This document shows, piece after piece, positions 9,583 through 19,626 of a stretch of 64,000 nucleotides of DNA. The stretch comes from Rhizobium sp. BK196 (GTDB lineage: Bacteria > Pseudomonadota > Alphaproteobacteria > Rhizobiales > Rhizobiaceae): NCBI RefSeq assembly GCF_014193255.1, contig NZ_JACHZB010000001.1:714018-778017 (forward strand). The letters are read 5' to 3'. Under the pieces are notes generated by a model, which saw only the letters and a list, made by a program, of their open reading frames with translations, was not told the origin of the DNA and did no database searches. Position 1 is the first letter of the stretch. Each line of letters opens with the position of its first letter. A program made the translations under genes and the position numbers.

Positions 9583-10995
9583 TCATTTATCTCCTGTCGC
9601 CGAATTGATCAGCATGGTCACGCCGTCAAGGGCGGCCACATGGCCGACAAAGGCATCGCCCCTGACTTCAAAGTTCTTGTACTGGTCGAAGCTTGCGCAA
9701 GCCGGGGATAACATCACGGCCACTTGGCCGGTTTCATCCTTTTCGGCATCAGCTGCGGCATGCGCCACGGCCCGTTCCAGCGTGCCTGATATTTCGTAGG
9801 GTGCCGCCTCGCCGAGTGTGGCGGCAAATTCCGCCGCCGCCTCGCCGATCAGGTAGGCCTTGGCGATGCGCGGAAAATAGGGCGCAAGTGTCATGATGCC
9901 ACCGGCTTTCGACAATCCGCCGGCGATCCAGTAGATCCTGCTGTAGCTCGAAAGTGCCGGAGCCGCAGCATCCGCATTCGTGGCCTTGGAATCGTTGACG
10001 AAGACGACATTGCCGCGCTGGCCGACGGGCTGCATGCGGTGCTTGAGACCGGGGAACGATGCCAGCCCCGCACGGATGTCTTCGGCGGAAACGCCGACGG
10101 CAAGGCAGGCGGCGACCGCAGCAGCCGCGTTCTGCGCATTATGGCTGCCGCGCAGCGTCTGGATGCCATCGAGATCGACGAAGGGCAGCATCGCCCCGGA
10201 TGCTGCCTGGATGAGCTTCGTGCCTTCGGCATAAATACCGTCGGCCAGCACATTGCGGCGCGAGATCCTGATAACCTTTACCCCTGCCCGCTCGATGCGG
10301 TCGGCAATCAGCGCCGAATGGCTGTCATCGACGCCGACAACAGCAACATCGCTGCCGGCGACCAGCCGTTCCTTGACATCGGCATAATGCTGCATCGTGC
10401 CGTGGCGATCGAGATGATCGGGCGTCAGGTTGAGAAGGATGCCGGCGGATGGATTAAGCGTCGGCGCCAGATCGATCTGGTAGGAAGAACATTCAACGAC
10501 AAAGTAGCGCTCGGCCTTCGGCGGATCGAGCGTCAGCACGGCCGTGCCGATATTGCCCCCGAGCTGCGTGTCACGCCCGCTCGATTTCAGGATATGGGCA
10601 ATCAGCGCCGTCGTCGTCGATTTGCCGTTGGTCCCCGTGATCGCGACGAAGGGGCAATCGGGAGCATGCGCCCGGCGCTCCCGCACGAAGAGTTCGACAT
10701 CGCCGACGATATCGACGCCGGCAGCACGCGCGAGGTCGACTGTCCAGTGCGGCTTCGGATGGGTGAGCGGCACGCCGGGCGAAAGCACGAAGAGCGCCTG
10801 CGCGCTCCAGTCGATCGTGTGCAGGTCGGCAGTCGCTACACCCTCTGCCGCAGCCTTGGCGACGCTGTCAGGATTGTCGTCCCAGGCCGTAACATCCGCA
10901 CCTCCGGCGACGAGCGCCTTGGCCGTGGCCAGACCTGAGCCGCCGAGACCGAAGAGAGCAACCTTCTTTCCTGCAAGCGTCGTGACCGGGATCAT
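9583..10995 (-). CDS. murD: UDP-N-acetylmuramoylalanine--D-glutamate ligase
   Basis: MurD adds D-glutamate to UDP-MurNAc-L-alanine, with ATP, in the cytoplasm. At 470 residues it is of family size. [14 protein letters not shown] is the substrate-binding Rossmann loop, [14 protein letters not shown] the ATP P-loop, and [11 protein letters not shown] the central-domain motif. [13 protein letters not shown] is the C-terminal domain motif that contacts substrate. The 7-nt gap to mraY upstream and the 1-nt gap to ftsW downstream place it firmly in the operon. Confidence 0.97.
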   Translation of the reverse strand: MIPVTTLAGKKVALFGLGGSGLATAKALVAGGADVTAWDDNPDSVAKAAAEGVATADLHTIDWSAQALFVLSPGVPLTHPKPHWTVDLARAAGVDIVGDVELFVRERRAHAPDCPFVAITGTNGKSTTTALIAHILKSSGRDTQLGGNIGTAVLTLDPPKAERYFVVECSSYQIDLAPTLNPSAGILLNLTPDHLDRHGTMQHYADVKERLVAGSDVAVVGVDDSHSALIADRIERAGVKVIRISRRNVLADGIYAEGTKLIQAASGAMLPFVDLDGIQTLRGSHNAQNAAAAVAACLAVGVSAEDIRAGLASFPGLKHRMQPVGQRGNVVFVNDSKATNADAAAPALSSYSRIYWIAGGLSKAGGIMTLAPYFPRIAKAYLIGEAAAEFAATLGEAAPYEISGTLERAVAHAAADAEKDETGQVAVMLSPACASFDQYKNFEVRGDAFVGHVAALDGVTMLINSATGDK

Positions 10996-11002
10996 GACGG
11001 CC

Positions 11003-12103
11003 TCACCGGAGCTTCAGGGTGGAAAGGCCGAGCATGGCGAGGCCGACGGCGATGATCCAGAAGCGGATCACCACCTGGCTTTCCGTCCAACCCTTCTTTT
11101 CGAAGTGATGGTGGATCGGCGCCATGAGGAAGACGCGCCGGCCGGTCATCTTGAAAAAGCCGACCTGGATGATGACCGAGAGCGTCTCCATGACGAACAG
11201 GCCGCCGACGATCGCCATGACGATCTCATGCTTCGTGGCAACGGCAACCGTGCCGATCGTGCCGCCGAGCGCGAGCGACCCCGTGTCGCCCATGAAGATG
11301 GCCGCCGGCGGCGCGTTGAACCACAGGAAACCGAGGCCCGCGCCTATGACGGCGCCGAGGACGACGGCAAGCTCGCCCGTTCCCACTACGAAATTGATCT
11401 GCAGGTAATTTGCAAAAACGGCGTTACCGGCAAGATAGGCGATGATGCCGAAGGCGGCCGCGGCGATCATGACCGGCACGATGGCAAGCCCATCGAGGCC
11501 GTCGGTCAGGTTCACGGCATTGCCGGCGCCGACGATGACGAAGCCACCGAAGACGACGAACATAATGCCGATATTGATCAGGAAGTCCTTGAAAAAGGGG
11601 AATGCGATCGAGGAGCCGAAGGTCGAGCCGGCAGCGCCGGAGGCCAGCGCCGTGCGCATCATGAAATAGACGGCAATACCCGCAATGATAAACTCGATGC
11701 CGAGGCGCGCCTTGCCGGAAAAGCCCTTGTGGCTTTGCTTGGTGACCTTGAGATAGTCGTCATAGAAGCCGATCGCGCCGAAGCCGAGCGTCACCAGCAG
11801 CGTCGCCACCACGTAGACGTTGGAAAGATCGGCCCAGAGCAACGACGCGCCGACAATGCCGGCCAGGATCATCAGGCCGCCCATGGTCGGCGTTCCCGCC
11901 TTCTTGAAATGCGTCTGCGGCCCGTCGGCGCGGATCGGCTGGCCTTTTCCCTGCCGGATGCGCAGCGAATTGATGATGGCAGGTCCGAAGAGGAAGACGA
12001 TCAGAGCGGAGGTGAAAAGAGCGGCACCAGCTCGGAAGGTAATATACCTGAACAAATTCAGAAATTTGAAATATTCCGACAGTTCGACTAGCCAAATCAG
12101 CAT
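11003..12103 (-). CDS. mraY: Phospho-N-acetylmuramoyl-pentapeptide-transferase
   Basis: MraY is the integral membrane enzyme that transfers phospho-MurNAc-pentapeptide to undecaprenyl phosphate, giving lipid I. The 366 residues include about ten membrane helices. The catalytic and metal-binding signatures are [15 protein letters not shown] (Asp-Asp), the [10 protein letters not shown] motif and [11 protein letters not shown], with [13 protein letters not shown] near the C terminus. It lies between murF (21-nt gap) and murD (7-nt gap). Confidence 0.97.
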   Translation of the reverse strand: MLIWLVELSEYFKFLNLFRYITFRAGAALFTSALIVFLFGPAIINSLRIRQGKGQPIRADGPQTHFKKAGTPTMGGLMILAGIVGASLLWADLSNVYVVATLLVTLGFGAIGFYDDYLKVTKQSHKGFSGKARLGIEFIIAGIAVYFMMRTALASGAAGSTFGSSIAFPFFKDFLINIGIMFVVFGGFVIVGAGNAVNLTDGLDGLAIVPVMIAAAAFGIIAYLAGNAVFANYLQINFVVGTGELAVVLGAVIGAGLGFLWFNAPPAAIFMGDTGSLALGGTIGTVAVATKHEIVMAIVGGLFVMETLSVIIQVGFFKMTGRRVFLMAPIHHHFEKKGWTESQVVIRFWIIAVGLAMLGLSTLKLR

Positions 12104-12124
12104 TCAAGGCCCCTTTTTACCCGA

Positions 12125-13558
12125 TCATGGTTCGCGTTGCGTGTCTGAAACTGGCGGGTACTTGTCAAGAAGCGCGGCGACAATCTTGCCAAAACCGATC
12201 CCCAGAGACGACTTCACCATCAACACGTCGCCAGGTGCGACCGAGTTCAATACGAATTCCAACAATTCTTCCGTCTTCTCGCGATGCTCGACCGCGACGC
12301 TATCGGGAAGCGATTCTTTCAGCGTCACCATCTCGGGTCCTGCGAGCCAGACATGTTCGAGACCGGCGGCCAGCAGCGGCCCGGCGAGATCCGCATGGAC
12401 CTGCTCGGCAAATTCGCCCATCTCCAGCATATCGCCGAGCACCGCGATGCGGCGCCCCCGGCCGGTCGGTTCGGCGCTCGCAAGCAGCGCGATCGCCGCG
12501 CGCATGGAGGCAGGGTTGGCGTTATAGCTCTCATCGATCAGCGTGAAGCTGCCATTGCCGATCGGAAGCCTGTAGCGCTTGCCCCTGCCCTTTTCCGGCT
12601 TCAACGTCGCAAGCGCTTCGATTGCCTTGTCGAGGCTGGCGCGGACGATTGTCACGACGCCCAATGCAGCGAGCGCATTCTCAGCGATGTGGCGACCCGG
12701 TGCGCCGATGCGCACTTCCTTGGTATCGCCTGCGACAGTCATCCACAGCGTCGAACTTTCGTCCGAGCCGTTGAACTCAGCGAGGCGGAATTCCGCCTTG
12801 GCATGCTGGCCGAAGGAATGGATCTTCGTGATACCGAGCGCCTGGGCGGCCTGCTTCAGGAAATTGAACTGATCGTTGTCGCGGTTGAGAACGACGTCGC
12901 CGCCCGGCTCCAGCCCCTCGAAGATTTCCGCCTTGGCGGCGGCGATTTCCTGGACGTTCTGGAAATTGCCGAGATGGGCCGGCGCGATCGTCGTGACGAC
13001 AGCCACATGCGGCCGGATCATCTTGACCAGCGGCCGGATCTCGTCCGGATGGTTCATGCCGACTTCAAAAACACCGAAATAGGTATCGATCGGCATGCGG
13101 GCCAAGGTCAGCGGCACGCCCCAATGATTGTTGAAGGAAGCAACCGACGCATGCACCTTGCCGGAAGGAGACAGCACCTGGCGCAGCATCTCCTTGGTCG
13201 TCGTCTTGCCGACCGAGCCAGTGACGGCGATGATCTTCGCCCGCGAGCGCTCGCGCGATGCCTGTCCCAGCTTACCGAGCGCGGCAAGCACATCCTCGAC
13301 CACGATCATCGGCACCGTCAGGCGCCCCATGGCCGGCAGGCGGGCCTCGCTGACAACAAGCAGCGACGCGCCGTTTGCCATCGCCATCGAAGCATAATCG
13401 TGCCCATCCACGCGGTCGCCCTTGATCGCGAAGAAGGCCTCACCGGGCGCGATCGAGCGGCTGTCGATGGAAATGCCGGTAATGCCCTGCGGCAGCGAGC
13501 CGAACGGACGGCCCGCCATCGCGGCGATCATGTCTTCGGTGGTCCAGAGCCAGTTCAT
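12125..13558 (-). CDS. murF: UDP-N-acetylmuramoyl-tripeptide--D-alanyl-D-alanine ligase
   Basis: MurF adds the D-Ala-D-Ala made by Ddl to the UDP-MurNAc-tripeptide, finishing the cytoplasmic pentapeptide precursor. The 477 residues contain the P-loop [23 protein letters not shown] and [10 protein letters not shown] in the central domain, and [12 protein letters not shown] plus LGDMLEMGE at the start of the C-terminal domain. The start overlaps the murE stop by four bases (ATGA). The length and motif set distinguish it from MurC, MurD and MurE in the same operon. Confidence 0.96.
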   Translation of the reverse strand: MNWLWTTEDMIAAMAGRPFGSLPQGITGISIDSRSIAPGEAFFAIKGDRVDGHDYASMAMANGASLLVVSEARLPAMGRLTVPMIVVEDVLAALGKLGQASRERSRAKIIAVTGSVGKTTTKEMLRQVLSPSGKVHASVASFNNHWGVPLTLARMPIDTYFGVFEVGMNHPDEIRPLVKMIRPHVAVVTTIAPAHLGNFQNVQEIAAAKAEIFEGLEPGGDVVLNRDNDQFNFLKQAAQALGITKIHSFGQHAKAEFRLAEFNGSDESSTLWMTVAGDTKEVRIGAPGRHIAENALAALGVVTIVRASLDKAIEALATLKPEKGRGKRYRLPIGNGSFTLIDESYNANPASMRAAIALLASAEPTGRGRRIAVLGDMLEMGEFAEQVHADLAGPLLAAGLEHVWLAGPEMVTLKESLPDSVAVEHREKTEELLEFVLNSVAPGDVLMVKSSLGIGFGKIVAALLDKYPPVSDTQREP

Positions 13559-15015
13559 GGTACCCGCTCCTCCAAAGCCTTGCGCACTTCGGCGTGATCG
13601 GAAAACGGCAGCGTGACGCTGCCGACCGTCTGCCCCTCTTCATGTCCCTTGCCGGCAACGATCAGCGTATCGCCGGACTTCAGCTGCAGAACCGCCTCGC
13701 GGATCGCCTTTGCGCGGTCGCCAATCTCGGAAGCGCATGTCGCGGCTGCCATGATCTCGGCGCGGATCGCAGCAGGCTCCTCCGAGCGCGGATTGTCATC
13801 GGTGACGATCACGACGTCGGCGAGCCGGCAGGCGATCTCGCCCATGATCGGACGCTTGCCGCGGTCGCGGTCGCCGCCGCAGCCGAACACGACGATGACG
13901 CGGCCCGTCGTGAACGGACGCACCGAGTTTAGCACATTTTCCAGCGCGTCCGGCTTATGAGCGTAATCGACATAGGCAAGCGCGCCGTCTTTGGTATGAC
14001 CGACCAGCTCAAGACGGCCGGAAGCGCCCTGCAGCTTTTCGAGTGCCGCCATGGCGAGTTTTGCCGGCACACCCGTCGACATGGCGAGCGCAGCGGCAAC
14101 CAGCGCATTGGCGATCTGGAAATCCCCGGCGAGCGGAATATCGACTTCGAAGATCTCACCTTCGGCATGGACTTCCGCGACCTGCTTGTGACGGAAATGC
14201 TCGACACGCTTCAGTGTCAGATAAGTACCCTTGCGACCGACCGTGCGCACATCATGGCCAGCAGTGACCGCTGCCTTGATCGCCTGCTCCGACCACGGAT
14301 CGTCGGCGAAGACGATGGCCGGCGAGCCCTTCGGCAGCACCCGGTCGAAGAGATGCATTTTGGCGGCCATATAGTCTTCGACCGTCGGATGGTAATCCAT
14401 ATGGTCGCGGCCGAGATTGGTGAAGGCGGCTGCCGCGAGCTTTACGCCGTCGAGGCGATACTGGTCGAGCCCGTGGCTGGACGCCTCCATCGAGGCATGC
14501 GTGACGCCTTCATCGGCAAGTTCCGCCAGCAGCTTGTGCAGCGAAACCGGATCGGGCGTCGTCAGCGAGCCATATTCATTGCGCGTCGGCGAGATGACGC
14601 CGGTCGTGCCGATCATTGCAGCCGCATGGCCGGCATGCGCCCAGATCTGCCTGACGAAGGAGGCAACCGAGGTCTTGCCGGCCGTGCCCGTCACGGCAAC
14701 CATGGTCGCCGGCTGTCGGCCGTAGAAATGCGAAGCGGCAACGGAGAGAAAACGGCGCGGCTCGGAAACGACCAGAACCGGTACGGAGGTCTTGGCTGCA
14801 TGCGATGCGATAACGGCGGCAGCACCCTTGGCAACTGCATCGGCGATGAAGCCCGCACCATCGGCCTTCGAGCCGGCAATCGCCACGAAAGCCATTCCGG
14901 GTGCGATCTTCCGGCTGTCGGAAGACAAGCCAGATATATCCAGCGCCCCGGCCGGTCCTTCAAGTTCAGCTTTGAGTTCCGGAAACGCATTTCCGGCGAG
15001 GTCCCGCAATTTCAT
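13555..15015 (-). CDS. murE: UDP-N-acetylmuramoyl-L-alanyl-D-glutamate--2,6-diaminopimelate ligase
   Basis: MurE adds the third residue of the stem peptide. The C-terminal DNPRSEEP motif is the signature of enzymes using meso-diaminopimelate rather than lysine. The P-loop reads [13 protein letters not shown], and [12 protein letters not shown] and [11 protein letters not shown] are central-domain motifs. I chose the ATG at 15015 (486 residues, MKLRDLAG) because GAGAAG lies 8 nt upstream; a GTG three codons earlier (15024) is possible. The 64-nt gap to ftsI is among the longer gaps in this operon. Confidence 0.96.
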   Translation of the reverse strand: MKLRDLAGNAFPELKAELEGPAGALDISGLSSDSRKIAPGMAFVAIAGSKADGAGFIADAVAKGAAAVIASHAAKTSVPVLVVSEPRRFLSVAASHFYGRQPATMVAVTGTAGKTSVASFVRQIWAHAGHAAAMIGTTGVISPTRNEYGSLTTPDPVSLHKLLAELADEGVTHASMEASSHGLDQYRLDGVKLAAAAFTNLGRDHMDYHPTVEDYMAAKMHLFDRVLPKGSPAIVFADDPWSEQAIKAAVTAGHDVRTVGRKGTYLTLKRVEHFRHKQVAEVHAEGEIFEVDIPLAGDFQIANALVAAALAMSTGVPAKLAMAALEKLQGASGRLELVGHTKDGALAYVDYAHKPDALENVLNSVRPFTTGRVIVVFGCGGDRDRGKRPIMGEIACRLADVVIVTDDNPRSEEPAAIRAEIMAAATCASEIGDRAKAIREAVLQLKSGDTLIVAGKGHEEGQTVGSVTLPFSDHAEVRKALEERVP

Positions 15016-15079
15016 CGAATGCACTTCTCTGGTTCAGGTCGACCGCCCCTTACGAATCGACGCCGACATTGATTCACAC

Positions 15080-16828
15080 TCAATAAGACACCAACAAGGC
15101 CGAGCCGTCTTCGCCAAATTCCGGCTCGACACCGAGAATGGGAGCTGCACGCCGCACGATGTTCTTGACCATAGGTGCTGCCGTATAGGCGGCGATACGC
15201 TGATGCTGCTCACCATCCAGCGGTTCGTCGCAGAATGTCAGCACCACATATTTCGGATTGTCGATCGGGAAAGCCGCAAGAAAAGCGTTGAAATTCAGGT
15301 TGCTGGCATAGCGGCCGTTGACGACCTTGTCGGCCGTGCCGGTCTTGCCGCCAACGTGGAAACCCGGCACGTCGGCATTGCGGCCCGACCCCTTCATGCC
15401 GTTCAGTTTGAAAAGATAGCGGATGTCGTCGCTGGTGCTCTTCTTGACGACCATCTCGGCGACTTCGTCGGCCTGCTCGCGATTGCGCGGTAAGAATGTC
15501 GGTTCGATCAGTTTGCCGCCGTTGATGAGCGCGGCGCCGGCAACAGCCGTCTGCAGCGGCGTGGTGGCCACGCCATGGCCGAAGGAGATCGTGATCGAGT
15601 TGATCTTCTTCCAGACGCGTGGCTGGCTCGGCATCTTCACTTCGGGCAGTTCGGTCTGCATCTTGGTCAGCAAGCCGAGGCGCGTCAGATATTCCTTCTG
15701 CAGGTCCATGCCGACGAGGTCGATCATCCTCGCCGTGCCAATGTTGGAGGAATATTCGAAGATCTCAGGCACCGTCAGCCAGCGGCGCTGGCCGTGGAAG
15801 TCGTGAATGGTGAAGCCGCCGATGCGGATCGGGTTGGTAGCGTCGAAACTGTCCTTCAGCGAAACCTTGCCGCTGTCGATCGCCATGGCGGTCGAGAAGG
15901 TCTTGAAGGTGGAGCCCATTTCGAACGTGCCGTTCGACATGCGGTTCAGCCAGCCGTCCTTGGAGCCTTCCTGCGGATTGTTCGGGTCGAAATCCGGCGC
16001 AGACGCCATGGCAACCACCTCGCCCGTATGCGCATCGAGAACGACCGCGCCCGCACCCTTGGCCTTGTAGTTGACGACGGCATTGGCAACGACATCACGC
16101 ACAATCGCCTGCACGCGCAGATCGATCGAAAGGCGCACCGGCTCCAGCGGCTGATTACTCGTCATGCCGACCGAGGCGAGATCGGCGAGCCCCTGGTCGT
16201 CGATATATTTTTCCATGCCGGCAACGCCGCGGTTGTCGATATTGACGTAACCGAGGATGTGCGCAGCCGTCGCGCCGCCCGGATAGAACCGGCGCTTTTC
16301 CGGACGGAATCCGATGCCGGGAATGCCGAGCGCCAGGATCTGGCTCTGCTGCTTCGGCGTCAACTGGCGACGCAGCCAGGCGAAATGCGAGGTGCGGTTC
16401 GAAAGCTTCTTATAAGTGTCCTTGACGTCGAGGTCGGAAAGTACGGTCTGCAGCTTCTCGACGGCCTCGTCAGGATCGACGATCTTGTTCGGCTCGGCAA
16501 ACAGCGAAACCGTGCGAATGTCCGTCGCCAGCACTTCGCCATTGCGGTCGATAATATCAGGGCGCGAGGCCATCAGCCGGTCGGGCGGGAGGATGGACGA
16601 GACCGATTCCGGCTCCTTCATCGCATATTCGACCATACGGCCGCCGATAATGGCATAGACGACGGTAAAGCCGAAGATGAGCAGTCCGACACGGCTCTTG
16701 GCCTGCCCGGACTTGCGTTTGCGCGAACCTTCGATCGCCATGCCCGAGGGGGCGCCGAAACGGCTGTAGACGCCTGCGGAAAAATGCGCCTGGCTCTTCA
16801 GCACCATGATGCGGGAAAGAAAGGACAT
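15080..16828 (-). CDS. ftsI: Septal peptidoglycan D,D-transpeptidase FtsI (class B PBP)
   Basis: FtsI (PBP3) cross-links septal peptidoglycan in the periplasm and is anchored by one N-terminal helix (around residues 46-66, after a basic cytoplasmic tail rich in Lys/Arg). The 582 residues include the PBP dimerisation region and a transpeptidase domain with all three active-site motifs: STFK (catalytic Ser), SSN, and KTG in GGKTGTADK. Its start overlaps the ftsL stop by one base (TAATG). The position directly after ftsL distinguishes it from the elongation PBP2. Confidence 0.96.
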   Translation of the reverse strand: MSFLSRIMVLKSQAHFSAGVYSRFGAPSGMAIEGSRKRKSGQAKSRVGLLIFGFTVVYAIIGGRMVEYAMKEPESVSSILPPDRLMASRPDIIDRNGEVLATDIRTVSLFAEPNKIVDPDEAVEKLQTVLSDLDVKDTYKKLSNRTSHFAWLRRQLTPKQQSQILALGIPGIGFRPEKRRFYPGGATAAHILGYVNIDNRGVAGMEKYIDDQGLADLASVGMTSNQPLEPVRLSIDLRVQAIVRDVVANAVVNYKAKGAGAVVLDAHTGEVVAMASAPDFDPNNPQEGSKDGWLNRMSNGTFEMGSTFKTFSTAMAIDSGKVSLKDSFDATNPIRIGGFTIHDFHGQRRWLTVPEIFEYSSNIGTARMIDLVGMDLQKEYLTRLGLLTKMQTELPEVKMPSQPRVWKKINSITISFGHGVATTPLQTAVAGAALINGGKLIEPTFLPRNREQADEVAEMVVKKSTSDDIRYLFKLNGMKGSGRNADVPGFHVGGKTGTADKVVNGRYASNLNFNAFLAAFPIDNPKYVVLTFCDEPLDGEQHQRIAAYTAAPMVKNIVRRAAPILGVEPEFGEDGSALLVSY

Positions 16829-17265
16829 TATTCCACCGCCCCCGTTTCGATCTGATCCGCATCTTCAGCTTCGCGCGGCGCCGGCATCGGGGTCGGCTGA
16901 CCCTTGGCACCCGTACCGGCTTTAGCACCCGGCTTGGCGCCGGCCTTGGCTTCCGTCAGATCAGGTGGAGGAACTTGCGACTTCAGCATCGGCAGTTCGC
17001 GCGCATGGGCAAGCGCGGTCGAATCCGTCGGCTGCAGCTGCAGCTCGCCATTATAGGCGTTGACCAGCCGCTCCAGCCGGTTCGGCTGCGATTGCAGCGC
17101 CCAGTCGGCCTTCAGGAGATCGATCGTGTCTTTCTCCAGCTTGATCTCCGCTTCGAGGCGCTGAACCTCCTCGAGCTTCAGCTCGGCGCGGTGCTTGATC
17201 GTGTAGGTGACGGCGGCCGCGGCCGTCATAATGCCAATGAGGACAAGATCGAACGTTCTCAGCAT
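16828..17265 (-). CDS. ftsL: Cell division protein FtsL
   Basis: FtsL is a small bitopic divisome protein that pairs with FtsB and signals to FtsWI. The 145-residue product has a short N terminus (MLRTFD), one membrane helix at about residues 7-23, and a periplasmic helical coiled coil at about 28-60 (LEEVQRLEAEIKLEKDTIDLL). Unusually, it ends in a long low-complexity tail rich in Ala, Lys, Gly and Pro, after PPPDLTEAKAG. The ATG at 17265 overlaps the rsmH stop region (TGATATG). Identification rests on layout and synteny because FtsL is poorly conserved. Confidence 0.9.
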   Translation of the reverse strand: MLRTFDLVLIGIMTAAAAVTYTIKHRAELKLEEVQRLEAEIKLEKDTIDLLKADWALQSQPNRLERLVNAYNGELQLQPTDSTALAHARELPMLKSQVPPPDLTEAKAGAKPGAKAGTGAKGQPTPMPAPREAEDADQIETGAVE

Positions 17266-17266
17266 A

Positions 17267-18292
17267 TCAAGCTCCAAGCTTTCCGAGGCTGGCAAGATTG
17301 GGGAAACCGAAGAGCGACATGTCTTCTGCTTCAGCGGGAGCGGCGGTGCGCTGGCCGGCACGCAGCTTGGCGGAACGGGCGCGCGGATTGGCCTGAGCTT
17401 CCTCCTCGCCGGCCGAAACCATCGACTTGCCGACCGGCTCGAAGGTCGCCGCGCGCTCATGCGCGATCGGCAGATGGCGCGAACCCGACGCCTTGCCGCC
17501 CCGGTCGGAGAAGAACTTCTTGACGATCCGGTCTTCCAGTGAATGGAAGGTGACGACAACGAGGCGACCGCCGGGCTTCAGCGCCCGCTCGGCGGCAAAC
17601 AGCGCCTGCGCCAGCTCGCCAAGCTCGTCATTGACGAAGATGCGCAGCGCCTGGAAGACACGTGTCGCCGGATGGATTTTGTCCTTCATCTTGCGCGGCG
17701 TCACCAGCTCGATCAGACCGGCAAGATCGCGCGTCGTCTCGAAGGGCTTTTCGGCACGATGTTTGTCGATGGCGTGCGCGATGCGCGGCGCCTGATTTTC
17801 CTCGCCGAGATAATGGAATATCCGGATAAGATCGGCGACCTTGGCACGATTGACGACATCGGCAGCCGAAACACCCGCAGCCGACATGCGCATATCGAGC
17901 GGGCCGTTCTTCTGAAAGGAAAAGCCACGCTCGGCCTCGTCGATCTGCATGGAGGAAACGCCGATATCGAGCACAACGCCATCGAGACCGCCTTCCGGCG
18001 CATGATCGGCAAGCGCAGAAAACCGCGAATGAATGAGCTTGAGGCGACCGCCATGCTTGGCGACGAGCGCCTGGCCTGCAGCAATCGCCGTCGGATCGCG
18101 GTCGAGCGCGATCACATCAGCACCGGCATCGAGAATAGCGGAAGTATATCCGCCCGCGCCAAAAGTGCCATCGAGAATGACCTTGCCGGAAGAAGGCTCC
18201 AGCGCCGCAAGCACTTCCTTGAGAAGAACCGGAATGTGGCGAACCGGTCCGCCACCGGCTTCAGATGAACCTCCGCCAGGATTCGCCACCAT
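17267..18292 (-). CDS. rsmH: 16S rRNA (cytosine(1402)-N(4))-methyltransferase
   Basis: RsmH (MraW) uses S-adenosylmethionine to methylate N4 of C1402 in 16S rRNA at the ribosomal P site. The 341 residues open with [16 protein letters not shown]. The SAM-binding motif is [14 protein letters not shown], followed by [21 protein letters not shown] and the C-terminal [13 protein letters not shown]. The ATG at 18292 has GAGGGAACGG upstream; the frame is open for 214 codons before it, but that stretch lies over mraZ and is not RsmH-like. The gap to mraZ is 17 nt. Confidence 0.95.
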   Translation of the reverse strand: MVANPGGGSSEAGGGPVRHIPVLLKEVLAALEPSSGKVILDGTFGAGGYTSAILDAGADVIALDRDPTAIAAGQALVAKHGGRLKLIHSRFSALADHAPEGGLDGVVLDIGVSSMQIDEAERGFSFQKNGPLDMRMSAAGVSAADVVNRAKVADLIRIFHYLGEENQAPRIAHAIDKHRAEKPFETTRDLAGLIELVTPRKMKDKIHPATRVFQALRIFVNDELGELAQALFAAERALKPGGRLVVVTFHSLEDRIVKKFFSDRGGKASGSRHLPIAHERAATFEPVGKSMVSAGEEEAQANPRARSAKLRAGQRTAAPAEAEDMSLFGFPNLASLGKLGA

Positions 18293-18309
18293 TCCGTTCC
18301 CTCGTTTTC

Positions 18310-18747
18310 TCAGGAACGCTTGCCCGCCAGCTTGCGCTCCCCTCGTGCCTGCGCCTGCGCGGCCGCGAATGCCTGCGGCTGCCAGAGCTGAAAGTGATCC
18401 GCCCGACCCACGAAGGTCACCTCGTCCAAAATACCAGTGAAGTCGCGAATAAAATCCGTGACCATCAACCGCCCCTCGGCGTCGAGCTTCATGAAGACCC
18501 CGCCCCCATGAATGAGAAGCGACATCTCGTTTGCATCCGGCGAAAACGGATCCTCCGCCGCAATCTGCCGCTCGAACCTTTCCAGAAGATCCGAGCCACC
18601 GACGCTGATCGCCGGAAACACAAAGTCCTGGAAGCAATAAAGCTCCTGAACGTTGCGCTGCGCCAGCACCGACCGAAACGCCGCCGGCACGGAAACCCGG
18701 CCCTTGGTATCGATCCTGTTGGTCGCATTCGAAAGGAAGCGGCTCAT
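18310..18747 (-). CDS. mraZ: Transcriptional regulator MraZ
   Basis: MraZ is an AbrB-fold DNA-binding protein that autoregulates the dcw operon; in E. coli it represses at spaced TGGG repeats. The 145 residues contain the two tandem SpoVT/AbrB-like halves with the DxxxR motifs [15 protein letters not shown] and DAEGRLMV. The ATG at 18747 gives the usual N terminus [13 protein letters not shown] but has no clear Shine-Dalgarno sequence; a TTG at 18798 would add 17 residues. It is the first protein gene of the operon, and four matching repeats lie upstream at 18924-18958. Confidence 0.92.
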   Translation of the reverse strand: MSRFLSNATNRIDTKGRVSVPAAFRSVLAQRNVQELYCFQDFVFPAISVGGSDLLERFERQIAAEDPFSPDANEMSLLIHGGGVFMKLDAEGRLMVTDFIRDFTGILDEVTFVGRADHFQLWQPQAFAAAQAQARGERKLAGKRS

Positions 18748-18923
18748 GACACGAAACACCCGTTTCCGAAAGAGCCCGGAAAGCATTTTGCCGCCCAAAA
18801 CCCCCTAAGTCAGGCACAGCTTCGCAAGCCGAAAGAACCAAGGTCCTCCCGACGCTTCCGACCCGGAAGACGCCTTTGCTTTGCGATGGATGGGCAGATG
18901 ATTGCCCTGATGCAGTGCGCATT

Positions 18924-18958
18924 TGGGATAGCATGGGACCATATGGGCGTCAATGGGA
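18924..18958. promoter_or_regulatory. MraZ operator: four TGGG direct repeats at 10-bp spacing
   Basis: TGGGA at 18924, TGGGA at 18934, TGGGC at 18944 and TGGGA at 18954 are four direct repeats exactly 10 bp apart. This equals TGGGN with 5-nt spacers, as described for the E. coli MraZ operator, which has three. They lie about 180-210 nt before the mraZ start, on the strand opposite to mraZ. A fifth TGGG at 18891 is out of phase. Match to the known motif is direct; binding is inferred. Confidence 0.75.
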
Positions 18959-18979
18959 TGAGCCCGTTTTGAGGCGGAC

Positions 18980-19007
18980 ACAGTATCAAACATTTATAAG
19001 CTGTTAA
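18980..19007 (-). promoter_or_regulatory. Candidate mraZ/dcw promoter
   Basis: On the minus strand TTAACA (19007-19002) and TACTGT (18985-18980) are separated by 16 nt and could serve as -35 and -10 elements. Transcription would then start just before the MraZ repeats, so bound MraZ would lie over the early transcribed region. A one-mismatch CtrA-like motif (TTAA-N7-TTAG, 19010-19024) overlaps the upstream edge. No experimental support is visible. Confidence 0.35.
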
Positions 19008-19070
19008 GTTTAACAAAGGGTTAGGAAAGCGATTCTCCGACACTGCCTGAGGTACCGCCGTCGAACGGGA

Positions 19071-19098
19071 AAATCGGTCTCGCAAGGCCCGTGAGACC
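19071..19098 (-). terminator. Probable terminator of rnpB
   Basis: On the minus strand GGTCTC (19098-19093) pairs with GAGACC (19081-19076) across an 11-nt loop and is followed by a short T run (TTTTCCC). It lies about 80 nt after the 3' end of the RNase P RNA and before the mraZ promoter region. The stem is short, so readthrough into mraZ is possible. Confidence 0.5.
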
Positions 19099-19177
19099 TT
19101 GCGTTGGTTTCAGGCATTTCAATGACTTGTCAGGAAAGAGATCGGATTTTGTGGCAGTGGGAACGCCGGGAAGTTAA

Positions 19178-19580
19178 TCGCCAGTTGGCCTGTAAGCCGG
19201 GTTCTGTATGGCTCCGGCGAACCGGAACGTGGCAGCCATTCATCTGGGACAGCGCTTGCACGCTGCCTCACGCAACCCACCCGGATGACTGACCCAGAAA
19301 CAGGCCGGAAGGCTTTCGCCGACCGCGTCATCCCTATTCGGTTTTGCTCCCGGTGGGGTTTGCCGTGCCATATCCGTTGCCGGAGATGCGGTGGGCTCTT
19401 ACCCCACCCTTTCACCCTTACCTGTCAAGACAGGCGGTTTGCTTTCTGTGGCACTTTCCCTGAGGTCGCCCTCGCCGGATGTTATCCGGCACCGTGTTTC
19501 CGTGGAGCCCGGACTTTCCTCACCTTACCGCCTTTCGGCATTGGTAAAGCGCGGCTGCCCGGCCAACTGGCAGGGCTCCC
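19178..19580 (-). ncRNA. rnpB: RNase P RNA, bacterial class A
   Basis: The catalytic RNA of RNase P removes 5' leaders from tRNA precursors. On the minus strand the conserved CR-I box GAGGAAAGTCCGGGCTCC is at 19521-19504. The 3' conserved segment CAGAACCCGGCTTAC is near 19205-19191. The 5' AGTTGGCC near 19570 and the 3' GGCCAACT near 19185 pair to form helix P1. The length of about 400 nt fits alphaproteobacterial class A RNAs. Exact ends are uncertain by about ten bases. Several open frames here are spurious. It lies in the same direction just upstream of mraZ. Confidence 0.95.
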
Positions 19581-19626
19581 TTAAACGAGGAAGACCGCAA
19601 AAGCCAACGAAATATGAGGACCGAGC

